Below are positions 8,053 to 16,367 of a stretch of 64,000 nucleotides of DNA, one piece after another; position 1 is the stretch's first letter, and each line of letters begins with the position of its first letter. Source of the stretch: Propionibacteriaceae bacterium UBA6238. GTDB taxonomy: Bacteria > Actinomycetota > Actinomycetes > Propionibacteriales > Propionibacteriaceae. A program made the translations under genes and the position numbers. Under the pieces are notes generated by a model, which saw only the letters and a program-made list of their open reading frames with translations, made no database searches and was not told where the DNA came from. Location: contig DJWE01000071.1 in NCBI GenBank assembly GCA_002441465.1, positions 11,614 to 75,613 on the forward strand, read 5' to 3'.

Positions 8053-8985
8053 TCAGCGGACGCCGAGCCCCAAGGACGCGAGGTACTCGCGGGTGGCGAT
8101 CGCGTTCGGCAGCGGATAGTCCTTGGCGCAGCCGTACATGTCCTGCTCGCAGATCACGTACATTTCCTTATCCAGGTCGGCCAGCGTCTCGATCAGCGCG
8201 TGCATCTCGGGCAGCCCGGCCGGCGGCGCGACCGAGCAGCCGCTCAGGTTGGCCTTCACGAACGGCCAGTCCTCGTCGTGGGCTTTCTTCACGATGCCGG
8301 GATCCATCGCCTTGATGTGCACGTACTCGATCCGCTCGGGGTACGCCCGCGCGATCGCCATCGGGTCGCCGCCGCCGTAGACGATGTGGCCGGTGTCCAG
8401 GCAGAAGCCGACGTAGTCGGGATCGGTGGCCTGGAAGACGCGATCGATGTCCTCGGGTGTCTCGATGTGGCTGTCCCCGTGCGGGTGGAGCACCATCTTC
8501 AGCCCGTAATCCTCCTTCATGATCCGACCGAGTCGGTTGGCGTTGGCGATGTAGAGATTCCACGCCTCGACCGACAGCACCTTGTCGTCGATGTAGCCAC
8601 CGGTCTTCTCGTCGCGATACATCGGGGGCAGGTGCACGACATACTCCGACCCGATCGCCGCGTGAGTCTCGCCGATCGAGCGGAAGAAGGCCTCCGTGTC
8701 GGCCCAGGCCTCGGCCTTGTGCAGGATGCCCCAGCCAGTCCCGGCCACGACGGTGAAGCCGTATTCGTCCATCACAGCCTTGAGCAGCTTCGGGTTGGTC
8801 GGGAAGTAGCCGTGCGGCCCGGTCTCCATGACCGAGAACCCGGCCTCGGCCATCTCGGCGAGGGCAACGTCCCAGGCGATCTGCTTGTCGTCGTAGGGGA
8901 ACCACACACCCCACTGGTCGGGGCAGACGCCGATGGTCAGCTTGCTGTAGCGGGGATCGGGGTTGACGGCCTTGGACTCGGTCAT
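8053..8985 (-). CDS. IolE-like inosose dehydratase / TIM-barrel isomerase
   Basis: This ~310-residue xylose-isomerase-like TIM barrel has metal-ligand segments MVLHPHGDSHIETPED (~160), FCLDTGHIVYGGGD (~190), EYVHIKAMD (~220) and ICEQDMYG (~285). It is co-transcribed with iolG (9028) and is the best candidate for 2-keto-myo-inositol dehydratase, needed to complete the pathway encoded in the window. IolI or IolH isomerase roles cannot be excluded. Four codons upstream is a GTG (8997) that overlaps the AAGGAG ribosome site; the ATG at 8985 is preferred, although its 11-base spacing is long. A hairpin ends the unit downstream. Confidence 0.8.
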   Translation of the reverse strand: MTESKAVNPDPRYSKLTIGVCPDQWGVWFPYDDKQIAWDVALAEMAEAGFSVMETGPHGYFPTNPKLLKAVMDEYGFTVVAGTGWGILHKAEAWADTEAFFRSIGETHAAIGSEYVVHLPPMYRDEKTGGYIDDKVLSVEAWNLYIANANRLGRIMKEDYGLKMVLHPHGDSHIETPEDIDRVFQATDPDYVGFCLDTGHIVYGGGDPMAIARAYPERIEYVHIKAMDPGIVKKAHDEDWPFVKANLSGCSVAPPAGLPEMHALIETLADLDKEMYVICEQDMYGCAKDYPLPNAIATREYLASLGLGVR

Positions 8986-9027
8986 TGCTGTGTTCACTCC
9001 TTCGTAAACGGGTTGGTGGTGTGCTGC

Positions 9028-10017
9028 TCAGCCCAGCGGGACGATCGAGCCCTGGCGGGCGGCGGTGTCGGCTGCGTCCGCGAGGGCCAGCGCGGCCCTG
9101 CCGTCGAGGATGGACGGCGACGGGGCGGTTCCGGCCTCGATGCTGGTGATGAAGTGGTCCAGTTCGTTGCGGTAGGCGTCGGCATATCGCTCCAGGAAGA
9201 AGGGCAGGTAGGGCCCGGCCACCTCGGTGCCGGCCGCGCCGTTGAAGCGGATCCCGGTACTGCGCAGGTTCGTGGCCTCCAGCGATCCCTTGGGGCCGAA
9301 GGCCTCCATCCGCTGGTCGTAGCCCGCGGCGCAGACCCGGCTGTTCAGGATCGTGCACACCGCTCCGCCGGCCGTGGTCATGGTGACCGTGGCCGTGTCG
9401 AAGTCGCCGATCGCGCCGATCTCCTCGATGTGGGCGTGCGCAGAGGTCGCCACCTGGACGAAGTCGCCGAGCAGGAAGCGAGCCATGTCGAAGTCGTGGA
9501 TGGTCATGTCGCGGAAGATGCCACCAGACGCGGTGAGGTAACCCGCCGGCGGGGCGGCCGGGTCACGGCTGACGATGGTGAGCTGGCGCAGGTCGCCGAT
9601 CTCGCCGGCCTGGACGCGCCGACGCAGTTCCATCACACCGGGATCGAAGCGGCGGTTGAAGCCGACCATGACGCGGTGCTCGTTGCCGGCGATCGCGGCG
9701 ATGCACTCCTCCACCCTGGCCATGCTGAGGTCGACCGGCTTCTCCGTGAGCACGGCCTTGCCCGCCAAGACTCCCGCGATGATCTGGTCGACGTGGTACG
9801 GCGTGGGCGAACACACCACGACGGCGTCGACGCCCGGATCGGCGAACACGTCCTCGACCACCTCGCTCGAGCGGCAGCCGTGCGCCGCGGCGACCGCCGC
9901 CGCGGCCCCCGCGACGGGATCGGCGATCAGCACGAGCTGGGCGCCCGGGTGGGCAGAAACGGTACGGGCGTGGACCTGGCCGATCCGGCCGGCTCCGACG
10001 ATCGCGATCCGAAGCAT
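9028..10017 (-). CDS. iolG: myo-inositol 2-dehydrogenase
   Basis: This 329-residue Gfo/Idh/MocA enzyme has Rossmann motif IVGAGRIGQVHART (~5-18), TEKPVDLS (~93-100) and the catalytic segment RDMTIHDFDMARFLLGD (~165-181) typical of bacterial inositol dehydrogenases. It oxidises myo-inositol to scyllo-inosose with NAD+. It opens a two-gene unit with the IolE-like dehydratase and has a GntR-type palindrome about 104 bases upstream (10121-10132). The length and motifs match IolG/IdhA, and its operator and position within the iol genes support the assignment over the paralogue at 1758. Confidence 0.9.
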   Translation of the reverse strand: MLRIAIVGAGRIGQVHARTVSAHPGAQLVLIADPVAGAAAAVAAAHGCRSSEVVEDVFADPGVDAVVVCSPTPYHVDQIIAGVLAGKAVLTEKPVDLSMARVEECIAAIAGNEHRVMVGFNRRFDPGVMELRRRVQAGEIGDLRQLTIVSRDPAAPPAGYLTASGGIFRDMTIHDFDMARFLLGDFVQVATSAHAHIEEIGAIGDFDTATVTMTTAGGAVCTILNSRVCAAGYDQRMEAFGPKGSLEATNLRSTGIRFNGAAGTEVAGPYLPFFLERYADAYRNELDHFITSIEAGTAPSPSILDGRAALALADAADTAARQGSIVPLG

Positions 10018-10120
10018 CGCAGGCTCTTTCTCTCGCAGGACTCCAATGAGGGCGTTCGGGGCGCTGGCCTTGCTTCATGCTCCGGGGCCCCGTTGCACCT
10101 GAGCGTGATCTTACAACACT

Positions 10121-10132
10121 TTGTCTTTACAA
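10121..10132. promoter_or_regulatory. GntR-type operator upstream of iolG
   Basis: TTGTCTTTACAA (minus strand TTGTAAAGACAA) is a clear inverted repeat matching WTGTMARGACAW. An extra half site, TTGTAAGATC on the minus strand, lies immediately beside it at ~10107-10116. The spacing of 104 bases to the iolG start suggests a promoter-proximal binding site. Confidence 0.75.
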
Positions 10133-10185
10133 CCTACCATGCGGACGTTCCTGGCAGGGTGAGGGACGAGAGATTCGGCGGGACC

Positions 10186-10201
10186 CGGCCGACGTCGGCC
10201 G
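10186..10201 (-). terminator. possible terminator palindrome after iolA
   Basis: CGGCCGACGTCGGCCG is a perfect 16-base palindrome 48 bases beyond the iolA stop (10250). It could end transcription of the iolC-aldolase-iolB-iolA operon before the iolG promoter. There is no T-run and no loop, so the assignment is weak. Confidence 0.3.
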
Positions 10202-10249
10202 AGCCCCCACGAACCCACGACGGCCGCAGCGCGAACCGCCAGAGCCGAA

Positions 10250-11809
10250 TCACCCCCGGGTCAGGGTCCCGTCCCAGGTGGTGACCTTCTCTCCCGCGTG
10301 CTCGTCGGTGAACCACACCGAGGTGACCGCCTTGGTCTCGGTGAAGAACGCGACGCCGTCCTTGCCCATGGCATGCAGGTCGCCGAAGAACGAGTCCTTG
10401 TGGCCGGTGAACGGGAACGTCGAGAACGGCACCGGGATGCCGACGTTGATGCCCACCATGCCGGCGTGGGTGCCCTTGGCGAACTCCCGGGCGTAGTACC
10501 CGGAGCTGGTGTAGATCGACGAGCCGTTGCCGAACCGGTTCGCGTTCATCACCGCCAGCCCCTCCTCGAAGCTCGAGACCCGCTTGATCGAGGTCACCGG
10601 TCCGAAGACCTCCGAGTCGCCGACGAAGTTGCCCGGACGCACGTTGTCGAAGATGGTCGGACCGACGTAGAACCCGCCCTCGTAGCCCGCGACACTGGCC
10701 CCGCGTCCATCGAGCACGAGATCGGCGCCCTCGGCCACGCCGCGCTCGATGCACGAGTGCACCCATTCGCGGTGCTTGGCCGTGATCACCGGACCGAGCT
10801 GGGACTCGGGCAAGTAGGCCGGCCCGATCCGCAGGTCCTTCGCCATCGACGCGAGCATCTCGATGGCTTCATCGGCGATCGAGTCCTGCATCACGACCAC
10901 CGGCAAGGCCATGCAGCGCTGGCCGGCGCAGCCGTAGGTGGAGTTGATGATGCCGGCGATCGAGCGCTCGAGCACCGCGTCGTCCAGCACGAGGGCGTGG
11001 TTCTTCGCCTCGGTCAGCGCCTGCACGCGCTTGCCCGCGGCGGCAGCGGTCGCGTAGATGTGCTTGCCCACCTCGGTCGAGCCGACGAACGTGATCCCGC
11101 GGACGTCGGGGTTGGTGAGCAGGCTGTCGGCCTCGACCCGGGAGCAGGTGACCAGATTCGCGACACCCTTGGGCAGGCCCGCCTCGATCAGCAGCTCCAT
11201 CATCCGGATCGAGGTCTGCGGCACCATCGAGGCCGCCTTGAGCACGAAGGTGTTGCCGGTGGTGATCGCGAACGGCAGCATCCAGCCCATCGGGATCATC
11301 GCCGGGAAGTTGTACGGCGCGATCCCGACGAACACACCCAGCGGCTCCCGGTAGGACACGGTGTCGTAGCCACGAGAGATGTTCATCGTGGTGTCGCCCA
11401 TCATCAGGTAGTGGGTCGAGCAGGCGAGCTCCACCACCTCGATCGCCTTCAGCACGTCGCCGCGCGCCTCTGCGACCACCTTGCCCATCTCGGTGGCCAG
11501 CAGAATGCTCAGCTCGTCGAGGTGCTCGTCGAGAAGCTGCTTGAACCGGAACATCAGCTGGACGCGCTGCGGGATCGGAGTGTTCGACCAGCCCGGGAAG
11601 GCCCGGGCAGCCGCGACGACGGCGGAGTCGACCTCCGCCTGGGTGCACTGCGGCGCCTCGGCGATCTGCTCCCCGGTCGAAGGGTTCATCACCGGCATGT
11701 AGGTGGCGGTCTTCGACTCACGCCACTCGTTGTCCACCAGATAGCGCAGCCGCTTCAGCCGGGCGGCGCTCTCGGTGGTCGCCGTAACGGCCTCGTTGGT
11801 CAACGACAT
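10250..11809 (-). CDS. iolA: (methyl)malonate-semialdehyde dehydrogenase, CoA-acylating
   Basis: This 519-residue aldehyde dehydrogenase has the NAD-binding segment ITFVGSTEVGKHIYATAAA (~240) and catalytic Cys in GCAGQRCMALPVV (~298), both characteristic of the MmsA/IolA branch. It converts malonate semialdehyde to acetyl-CoA and CO2, the final step of inositol catabolism. The gene ends an operon iolC-aldolase-iolB-iolA with GAGAGAGGAAC before its ATG, 82 bases after iolB. A role in valine degradation is possible for this family, but the surrounding iol genes make the inositol role primary. Confidence 0.93.
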   Translation of the reverse strand: MSLTNEAVTATTESAARLKRLRYLVDNEWRESKTATYMPVMNPSTGEQIAEAPQCTQAEVDSAVVAAARAFPGWSNTPIPQRVQLMFRFKQLLDEHLDELSILLATEMGKVVAEARGDVLKAIEVVELACSTHYLMMGDTTMNISRGYDTVSYREPLGVFVGIAPYNFPAMIPMGWMLPFAITTGNTFVLKAASMVPQTSIRMMELLIEAGLPKGVANLVTCSRVEADSLLTNPDVRGITFVGSTEVGKHIYATAAAAGKRVQALTEAKNHALVLDDAVLERSIAGIINSTYGCAGQRCMALPVVVMQDSIADEAIEMLASMAKDLRIGPAYLPESQLGPVITAKHREWVHSCIERGVAEGADLVLDGRGASVAGYEGGFYVGPTIFDNVRPGNFVGDSEVFGPVTSIKRVSSFEEGLAVMNANRFGNGSSIYTSSGYYAREFAKGTHAGMVGINVGIPVPFSTFPFTGHKDSFFGDLHAMGKDGVAFFTETKAVTSVWFTDEHAGEKVTTWDGTLTRG

Positions 11810-11891
11810 CGGGTGTTCCTCTCTCCTGGACCCGGGTCGGGTCCGTTGGTGGTGACCGCACCGCCGTATGTCCGGCGGTGGGGCGGATCGG

Positions 11892-12788
11892 CTATTCGGT
11901 TGTGGCGAGTCGCGGGTCGACCGCCTGGCCGGCCCAGGTCTGGCGTACCCAGGCGTGGGCCGGGTCGTCGCAGATCAGCCAGGCCCGGGTCTCGCCGGGG
12001 CCGGCCATCACGTTCAGGTAGTACATGTCGTAGCCGGGCGGAGCCATCGCCGGACCGTGCCAGCCGTGCGGGACCAGGACGACGTCGCCGGAACGCACCT
12101 CCGCCAGCACGTCGATCGGACGCTGCGGCGTCCCGTACACCCGCTGGTAACCGAACGCATCGCCGCCGAGGGGGGCGTCCGGTTCGGTGCGCACCTCGAA
12201 GTAGTAGATCTCTTCCAGCGACGTCTCCACGCCCTCGCGTTCTTCGTCGTGCTTGTGCGGCGGGTAGCTGGACCAGTTGCCGGCCGGAGTGATCACCTCG
12301 CACGCGATGATCGAATCGGCGTCCAGCACCCCCGGCACCCCGAAGTTGCGGACGCGCCGGCTCGCGGCGCCCGCACCACGCAGCTCGTCGGGGACGTCCG
12401 CGGCGGCCAGGTACGCCGCCGGCCGGGTCGCCCGAGCGGTCGCCGAGCAGAGTGCATAGCGCCCGCCGGCCACGCTGGTGAGGGTGAAGCTCGACCCGCG
12501 CGGGACGTAGAGAACGTCGGTGGCCGCGCTGAACACGTCCGCGCGTCCGGCCAGCGCGAAAGTCCGTCCCTCCACCTCGATGTTCGCCGCGCCCGCCAAC
12601 GGTACGACGATGTACTCCAGATCGCCGGTCTCGACGCGGCGCGATTCGCCGGCGGCGAGGTCGCTCACCTGCAGTCCGGTGTGGGCCCATCCGGGGATTC
12701 CCGAGCCGGCCGGAGCACTGCCGGGGAGAATCCTCGTATCGAACTCGGCGTCGGCGGTGCTGCCCGCCGGGTATACCCACTGGCTCAT
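11892..12788 (-). CDS. iolB: 5-deoxy-glucuronate isomerase
   Basis: This 298-residue cupin-type protein has IolB features including LVPHGWHGPAMAPPGYDMYYLNVMAG (cited only as residues ~235-260) with conserved His metal ligands, and SSYPPHKHDE (~182) with further ligands. It isomerises 5-deoxy-D-glucuronate to 2-deoxy-5-keto-D-gluconate in the cytoplasm. The ATG at 12788 overlaps the stop of the aldolase gene in an ATGA arrangement, so the two are probably translationally coupled. A longer upstream reading frame exists but its extra residues are the shadow of the aldolase gene. Confidence 0.93.
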   Translation of the reverse strand: MSQWVYPAGSTADAEFDTRILPGSAPAGSGIPGWAHTGLQVSDLAAGESRRVETGDLEYIVVPLAGAANIEVEGRTFALAGRADVFSAATDVLYVPRGSSFTLTSVAGGRYALCSATARATRPAAYLAAADVPDELRGAGAASRRVRNFGVPGVLDADSIIACEVITPAGNWSSYPPHKHDEEREGVETSLEEIYYFEVRTEPDAPLGGDAFGYQRVYGTPQRPIDVLAEVRSGDVVLVPHGWHGPAMAPPGYDMYYLNVMAGPGETRAWLICDDPAHAWVRQTWAGQAVDPRLATTE

Positions 12789-13687
12789 GATGCTCCCGGG
12801 TGGATCGGTCGTTGATGGACGAGGCCCGCCGCGACGTCGACCGCTTCGGCCACATCGTCGTCGGCGGGATAGAGCAGGGCTCGGCCGATCACCAGGCCGA
12901 CCGCTACCGGGTGGGTCAGGGCGTCGGCCCACCGCTGGTAGGTGGCGTCCGGGTCGCCGACCGGGTCGCCGCCCAAGAGCAGGCTGGGCAACGTGGTCGA
13001 GTCGAGCACCCGGTGCATTTCCTCGACCACCGGCAGCTTGAGCCAGGTGTGCGAGCTGGTCGCGCCGAGTCCGGCGGCGATCTGGATGGACTTGATCACC
13101 GAGTCCGGGTCGAGCACGTTGCGCACCTTGTCCGGCGCGATCCGCACGGACAGGAACGGCTCCACCATCGCCATCAGGCCGCGCCGCGCGAGCGCGGTCA
13201 CCGCCGCCCCGGTCGACTCCAGCACCCGCGCAGTGTCCTCGTCCTCCAGGCAGATCCGGGTGAGCATCTTGCCGCCGTCCAGGCCGTTGCCGGCCAGGGT
13301 GTCGGCGTCGTAGCCGGTCCAGCGATCGTCGAACTCGAACTCGGCGCCCTGCAGCCCGCCTCGATTCATCGAACCGATCACGACCTTGCCCTCCAGCAGC
13401 CCGGACACGAGCAGGTCCTCGAGGATGTCGGCCGTGCCCAGGACACCGTCCACCCCCGGACGGCTCAGCGCGGTCGCGAGCCGGTCCAGGAGATCGGCAC
13501 GAGAGGCCATCGCGGTGGCGTTGCCGCGGACGCCGAGGGCACCGCGGGCGGGATGGTCCGCCGCAACGATCATCAGCCGTCCATCCGATGGCCGCTCAGG
13601 GCGGCGACGGTTTCGCCAAGCGCGCGTGATCGCGTCCGGATCGGTGGCCCGCAGACGGGTCAGCGCAACGACGTCCACGTGATTCAT
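12785..13687 (-). CDS. DeoC-like (beta/alpha)8 aldolase, Cgl0158 family, probable IolJ substitute
   Basis: This 300-residue protein belongs to the aldolase-fold family found next to iolC in corynebacterial inositol clusters (Cgl0158 type). Recognisable parts are MIVAADHPARGALGVRG (~40-56), IGSMNRGGLQGAEFEFDD (~110-127) and HTWLKLPVVEEMH (~220-232) with a candidate Schiff-base Lys. No IolJ-like class II aldolase is present in the window, so this protein probably splits 6-phospho-5-dehydro-2-deoxygluconate into dihydroxyacetone phosphate and malonate semialdehyde. It is joined to both neighbours by four-base ATGA overlaps, at 13684-13687 with iolC and 12785-12788 with iolB. Confidence 0.82.
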   Translation of the reverse strand: MNHVDVVALTRLRATDPDAITRAWRNRRRPERPSDGRLMIVAADHPARGALGVRGNATAMASRADLLDRLATALSRPGVDGVLGTADILEDLLVSGLLEGKVVIGSMNRGGLQGAEFEFDDRWTGYDADTLAGNGLDGGKMLTRICLEDEDTARVLESTGAAVTALARRGLMAMVEPFLSVRIAPDKVRNVLDPDSVIKSIQIAAGLGATSSHTWLKLPVVEEMHRVLDSTTLPSLLLGGDPVGDPDATYQRWADALTHPVAVGLVIGRALLYPADDDVAEAVDVAAGLVHQRPIHPGAS

Positions 13688-14634
13688 GAGCTGCGCTCCC
13701 GTAGCAGCGCCTCGACCTCGTCCTCGGTGGGCATCGCCGTCGAACACTCCAGCCGGGACGCGACCAGCGCCCCGGCGGCGTTGGCGAACCGGAGCGTCCG
13801 TTCCAGCACCCAGCCGTTCAGCAGGCCGTGGCAGACCGCACCACCGAACGAGTCGCCCGCTCCGAGACCGTTGACGACCTCGACCGTCACCGGCGGCACC
13901 TCGACGACCTCGTCGGCGGTCATCGCCAAGACACCCTTCGGCCCCTGCTTCACGATGGCGAGCTCGATCCCGCGTTCCAGCAGAGCGGTGGCGGCCCGGT
14001 GCGGTTCGGTCTCCCCCACCGCAATCCGGCACTCCTCGCGGTTGCCGATCGCGACCGTGCAGTGCGACAACGCCACCTCGGCGTGCCGGCTGGCCTCGGC
14101 TTCGGTCTTCCAGAACATGGGCCGGTAGTCCAGGTCGAGGATGGTGAGCGGCCGTCGATCCCGGACCCGCCAGGCGGCGAGGTGAGCCTGCCGGCTCGGC
14201 TCGGCCGACAGCCCGGTGAGGGTCGACCAGTAGACGCCGGCCTCGGCGATCTCGCGCAGCGGCAGGTCGGTGACCTGGATCCGCAGGTCCGGTGCCTGCG
14301 GGTAGCGGTAGAAGTAGAGCGGGAAGTCGTCCGGCGGGAAGATCTCGCAGAAGGTGACCGGCGTGGGCAGCCACGGATCGGTGCCCACGAAGTCGGTGGC
14401 CACGCCGAGTTCATCGAGCTTCGCCCGGACGAAGCGCCCGAACGGGTCGTCACCGGTCTTGGTGATGATCGCCGAGCGGTGGCCGTAGCGCGCTGCCGCC
14501 ACCGAGACGTTGGTCGCGCTGCCGCCCAGGAACTTGCCGAAGGAGGTGACCTCCTCCAGCGGCACACCGATCTGTGTCGGATAGATGTCCACTCCGACGC
14601 GACCGATGCAGACGACCTCGTAGGTGTCACCCAT
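13684..14634 (-). CDS. iolC: 5-dehydro-2-deoxygluconokinase (PfkB family)
   Basis: This 316-residue ribokinase-family enzyme has the N-terminal glycine motif GKFLGGSATNVSVAAARYG (~33-51) and the C-terminal anion-hole and catalytic base motif NGLGAGDSFGGAVCHG (~255-270). It phosphorylates 2-deoxy-5-keto-gluconate using ATP. It is the first gene of a four-gene operon (iolC, aldolase, iolB, iolA). Its promoter region is shared with the divergent gntR gene, and the operator TTGTAAGGACAA lies 77 bases upstream of the start. The gene order gntR-iolC-aldolase matches the C. glutamicum iol1 cluster. Confidence 0.92.
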   Translation of the reverse strand: MGDTYEVVCIGRVGVDIYPTQIGVPLEEVTSFGKFLGGSATNVSVAAARYGHRSAIITKTGDDPFGRFVRAKLDELGVATDFVGTDPWLPTPVTFCEIFPPDDFPLYFYRYPQAPDLRIQVTDLPLREIAEAGVYWSTLTGLSAEPSRQAHLAAWRVRDRRPLTILDLDYRPMFWKTEAEASRHAEVALSHCTVAIGNREECRIAVGETEPHRAATALLERGIELAIVKQGPKGVLAMTADEVVEVPPVTVEVVNGLGAGDSFGGAVCHGLLNGWVLERTLRFANAAGALVASRLECSTAMPTEDEVEALLRERSS

Positions 14635-14710
14635 CGCTTCGATCCTCCGCCTTCGCCGGCGCCGTCGCCCGGGCTTCCAGTCTGCCCAGGGCGGATACGG
14701 CTGTCAAGCT

Positions 14711-14722
14711 TTGTAAGGACAA
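14711..14722. promoter_or_regulatory. GntR-type operator between iolC and gntR
   Basis: TTGTAAGGACAA is an inverted repeat matching WTGTMARGACAW, placed between the divergent iolC (start 14634) and gntR (start 14788). It could control both genes and give autoregulation of the regulator. Confidence 0.8.
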
Positions 14723-14787
14723 TAGCCTATTCAGGCAACCGGCGTTTACGGTGTCCGCGCAGGCAACCTTTCGGATATGGTGCCGAT

Positions 14788-15528
14788 ATGGCTACCCAGA
14801 TCCCGGTCAGCATCGACCGGAACAGCCCGGTTCCGCTGTACCACCAGCTGGCCGAGCAGCTCGCCGCCGCCATCGACACCGGGGTGCTGAAGCCGGGTGA
14901 CGCCTTCGAGAACGAGCTGTCTCTGGCCGACCGGCTCGATCTCTCCCGTCCCACCGTGCGCCGCGCGATCGTCGAGCTGGTCACCCGCGGATTGCTGGTG
15001 CGGCGGCGCGGCATCGGTACCACGGTCGCCAACGAGGTGATCCACCGCCGCAACGAGCTGACCAGCCTCTACGACGACCTCAAGCGCAACGGACGCGAGC
15101 CGCTCACCGAGGTGCTCGAGTTCACCACGGACTTCGTCGACCAGCGCGCCTCCAGCATTCTCGGGCTCGAACCCGACACCCCCCTGATCTATCTGGAACG
15201 GCTGCGCTCGGTCGAGGAGGGGCCGATGTCGATCCTGCGCAACTGGCTGCCACCGATGTGGGCCGACCTCGACCTGGACCAACTCACCACCCAGGGCCTG
15301 TACAACGTGATGCGCGCCCGCGGGGTGATGCCGGCGGTCGCCCACCAGACCATAGGGGCGCGTCCGGCCGAACCCGCCGAGCGCAAGCTGCTGGGCCTGG
15401 ACAAGAACGACCCCGTGCTGACCATGTCCCGCCGGGCCTACGACTCCGCCGGGTCACCGGTGGAGTTCGGCGACCACTGCTACCGCTACGACCGCTACCT
15501 GTTCGACATCACGGTCTACGCCAGCTGA
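14788..15528 (+). CDS. iolR: GntR-family (HutC subfamily) regulator, probable inositol repressor IolR
   Basis: This 246-residue protein has an N-terminal winged helix (PLYHQLAEQLAAAIDTGVLK, then LSRPTVRRAIVELVTRGLL, residues ~12-70) and a C-terminal UTRA effector domain (from ~90, with YLERLRSVEEGPMSI and EFGDHCYRYDRYLFDI). It is divergent from iolC with a palindromic site between them, the classic layout of an autoregulated repressor. Four copies of the site in the island suggest it governs import, dehydrogenation and downstream steps. The symbol is by analogy with C. glutamicum iolR. The ATG at 14788 was chosen because the domain begins directly after it. Confidence 0.88.
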   Translation: MATQIPVSIDRNSPVPLYHQLAEQLAAAIDTGVLKPGDAFENELSLADRLDLSRPTVRRAIVELVTRGLLVRRRGIGTTVANEVIHRRNELTSLYDDLKRNGREPLTEVLEFTTDFVDQRASSILGLEPDTPLIYLERLRSVEEGPMSILRNWLPPMWADLDLDQLTTQGLYNVMRARGVMPAVAHQTIGARPAEPAERKLLGLDKNDPVLTMSRRAYDSAGSPVEFGDHCYRYDRYLFDITVYAS

Positions 15529-15540
15529 GGCGCGCGTCCA

Positions 15541-15602
15541 CCTTCCGAGTTGTCAGAATCTGGTGCGGCTATAGGCGCACCAGATTCTGACAACTCGGAA
15601 GG
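15541..15602. repeat. 62-bp near-perfect palindrome (bidirectional terminator or mobile palindromic element)
   Basis: Arms of 27 bases at 15541-15567 and 15576-15602 are exactly complementary; the right arm begins CGCACCAGATTCTGACAA. The 8-base centre GCTATAGG contains CTATAG, so only one base pair breaks the symmetry of all 62 bases. It lies 12 bases after the gntR stop and 18 bases before the stop of the convergent TauE gene, so it can stop transcription in both directions. It is far longer and less GC-rich than the other terminators here, and may be a dispersed repeat. Confidence 0.75.
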
Positions 15603-15620
15603 CGCGGATCGGCGTGCGGC

Positions 15621-16367
15621 TCAGAAGAAGACCAGGTAGAGCGCGGCGACCGCCACGAAGACCGTGACCAGCCGTTCGAAGGTCTTCTGCTGGATGCGCT
15701 TGATCAGCACCCGTCCGATCCAGGTGCCCACCAGCACCAGCGGCGCCAGTGTCGCGGCCACCAGCGCGGTATCGGGACGCACGATCCCCAACCCGATCGA
15801 GACCGGCAGCTTGGTCAGATTCACCGCGAAGAAGAACCAGGCGGTCGTCCCGAGGAAGCGCCACTTGTCGTACTTCATCGCCAGCAGGTAGAGGTTCATC
15901 GGTGGACCGCCGGCATTCGCAACCATGGTCGTGAACCCGGCCAGCCCGCCGTAGCCCATGCCCACCGCCGGCTTGTGTGCAGCCAGCTTGTCCGGCCACA
16001 GGCCGATCACCAGCAACGCAAGGATGATCACCCCGATCGTCCGCTTCAGCACCAGCCCGTCCACCCAATTCAGGAACAATGCACCAAGCCCGATCCCGAC
16101 CAGCACCGGGACGACGAGGCGCCCGATCAGCCGCCAGTCCACGTCGCGGCGGTACGTCCACACGGCCACCAGGTCGCCCACCAGCAGCATCACCAACGCG
16201 ACCCCCGTGGAGTCCTTCGCCGGCAGCACCGCCGCGGCCAGCACGACCGCGATCATCGCGACCCCGCCGATGGCGGTCTTGGAGAAGCCGATCAGAAGGG
16301 CAGCAACGGCAAGGACCAGCCATCCCCACAGGGGCAGGCTGGTCCACAGGGCCTGAAGAGCGCTCAC
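15621..16367 (-). CDS. TauE/SafE-family membrane transporter
   Basis: This 248-residue protein has about eight hydrophobic segments and the family loop IGFSKTAIGGVAMIAVVLAA (~22-41), with a second repeat-like motif GYGGLAGFTTMVANAGGPPMN (~138 on). TauE/SafE proteins export sulfite, sulfoacetate or other organic anions; many have unknown substrates. Its GTG start directly follows the iolD stop (TAG-GTG), so it is the last gene of the transaldolase-iolD operon. Co-transcription with iolD suggests movement of an inositol-derived acid or keto compound rather than sulfur export, but this is inference. Confidence 0.88.
   Translation of the reverse strand: MSALQALWTSLPLWGWLVLAVAALLIGFSKTAIGGVAMIAVVLAAAVLPAKDSTGVALVMLLVGDLVAVWTYRRDVDWRLIGRLVVPVLVGIGLGALFLNWVDGLVLKRTIGVIILALLVIGLWPDKLAAHKPAVGMGYGGLAGFTTMVANAGGPPMNLYLLAMKYDKWRFLGTTAWFFFAVNLTKLPVSIGLGIVRPDTALVAATLAPLVLVGTWIGRVLIKRIQQKTFERLVTVFVAVAALYLVFF

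Noticed and set aside
8200..10284. Very long plus-strand open frame (694 codons) across the iolE-iolG genes
   Set aside because: It runs exactly opposite two well-identified genes, has no recognisable domain and is the usual antisense artefact of high-GC DNA. The same holds for long frames at 10298-12292, 15975-18272, 25291-27831 and 53384-55147.
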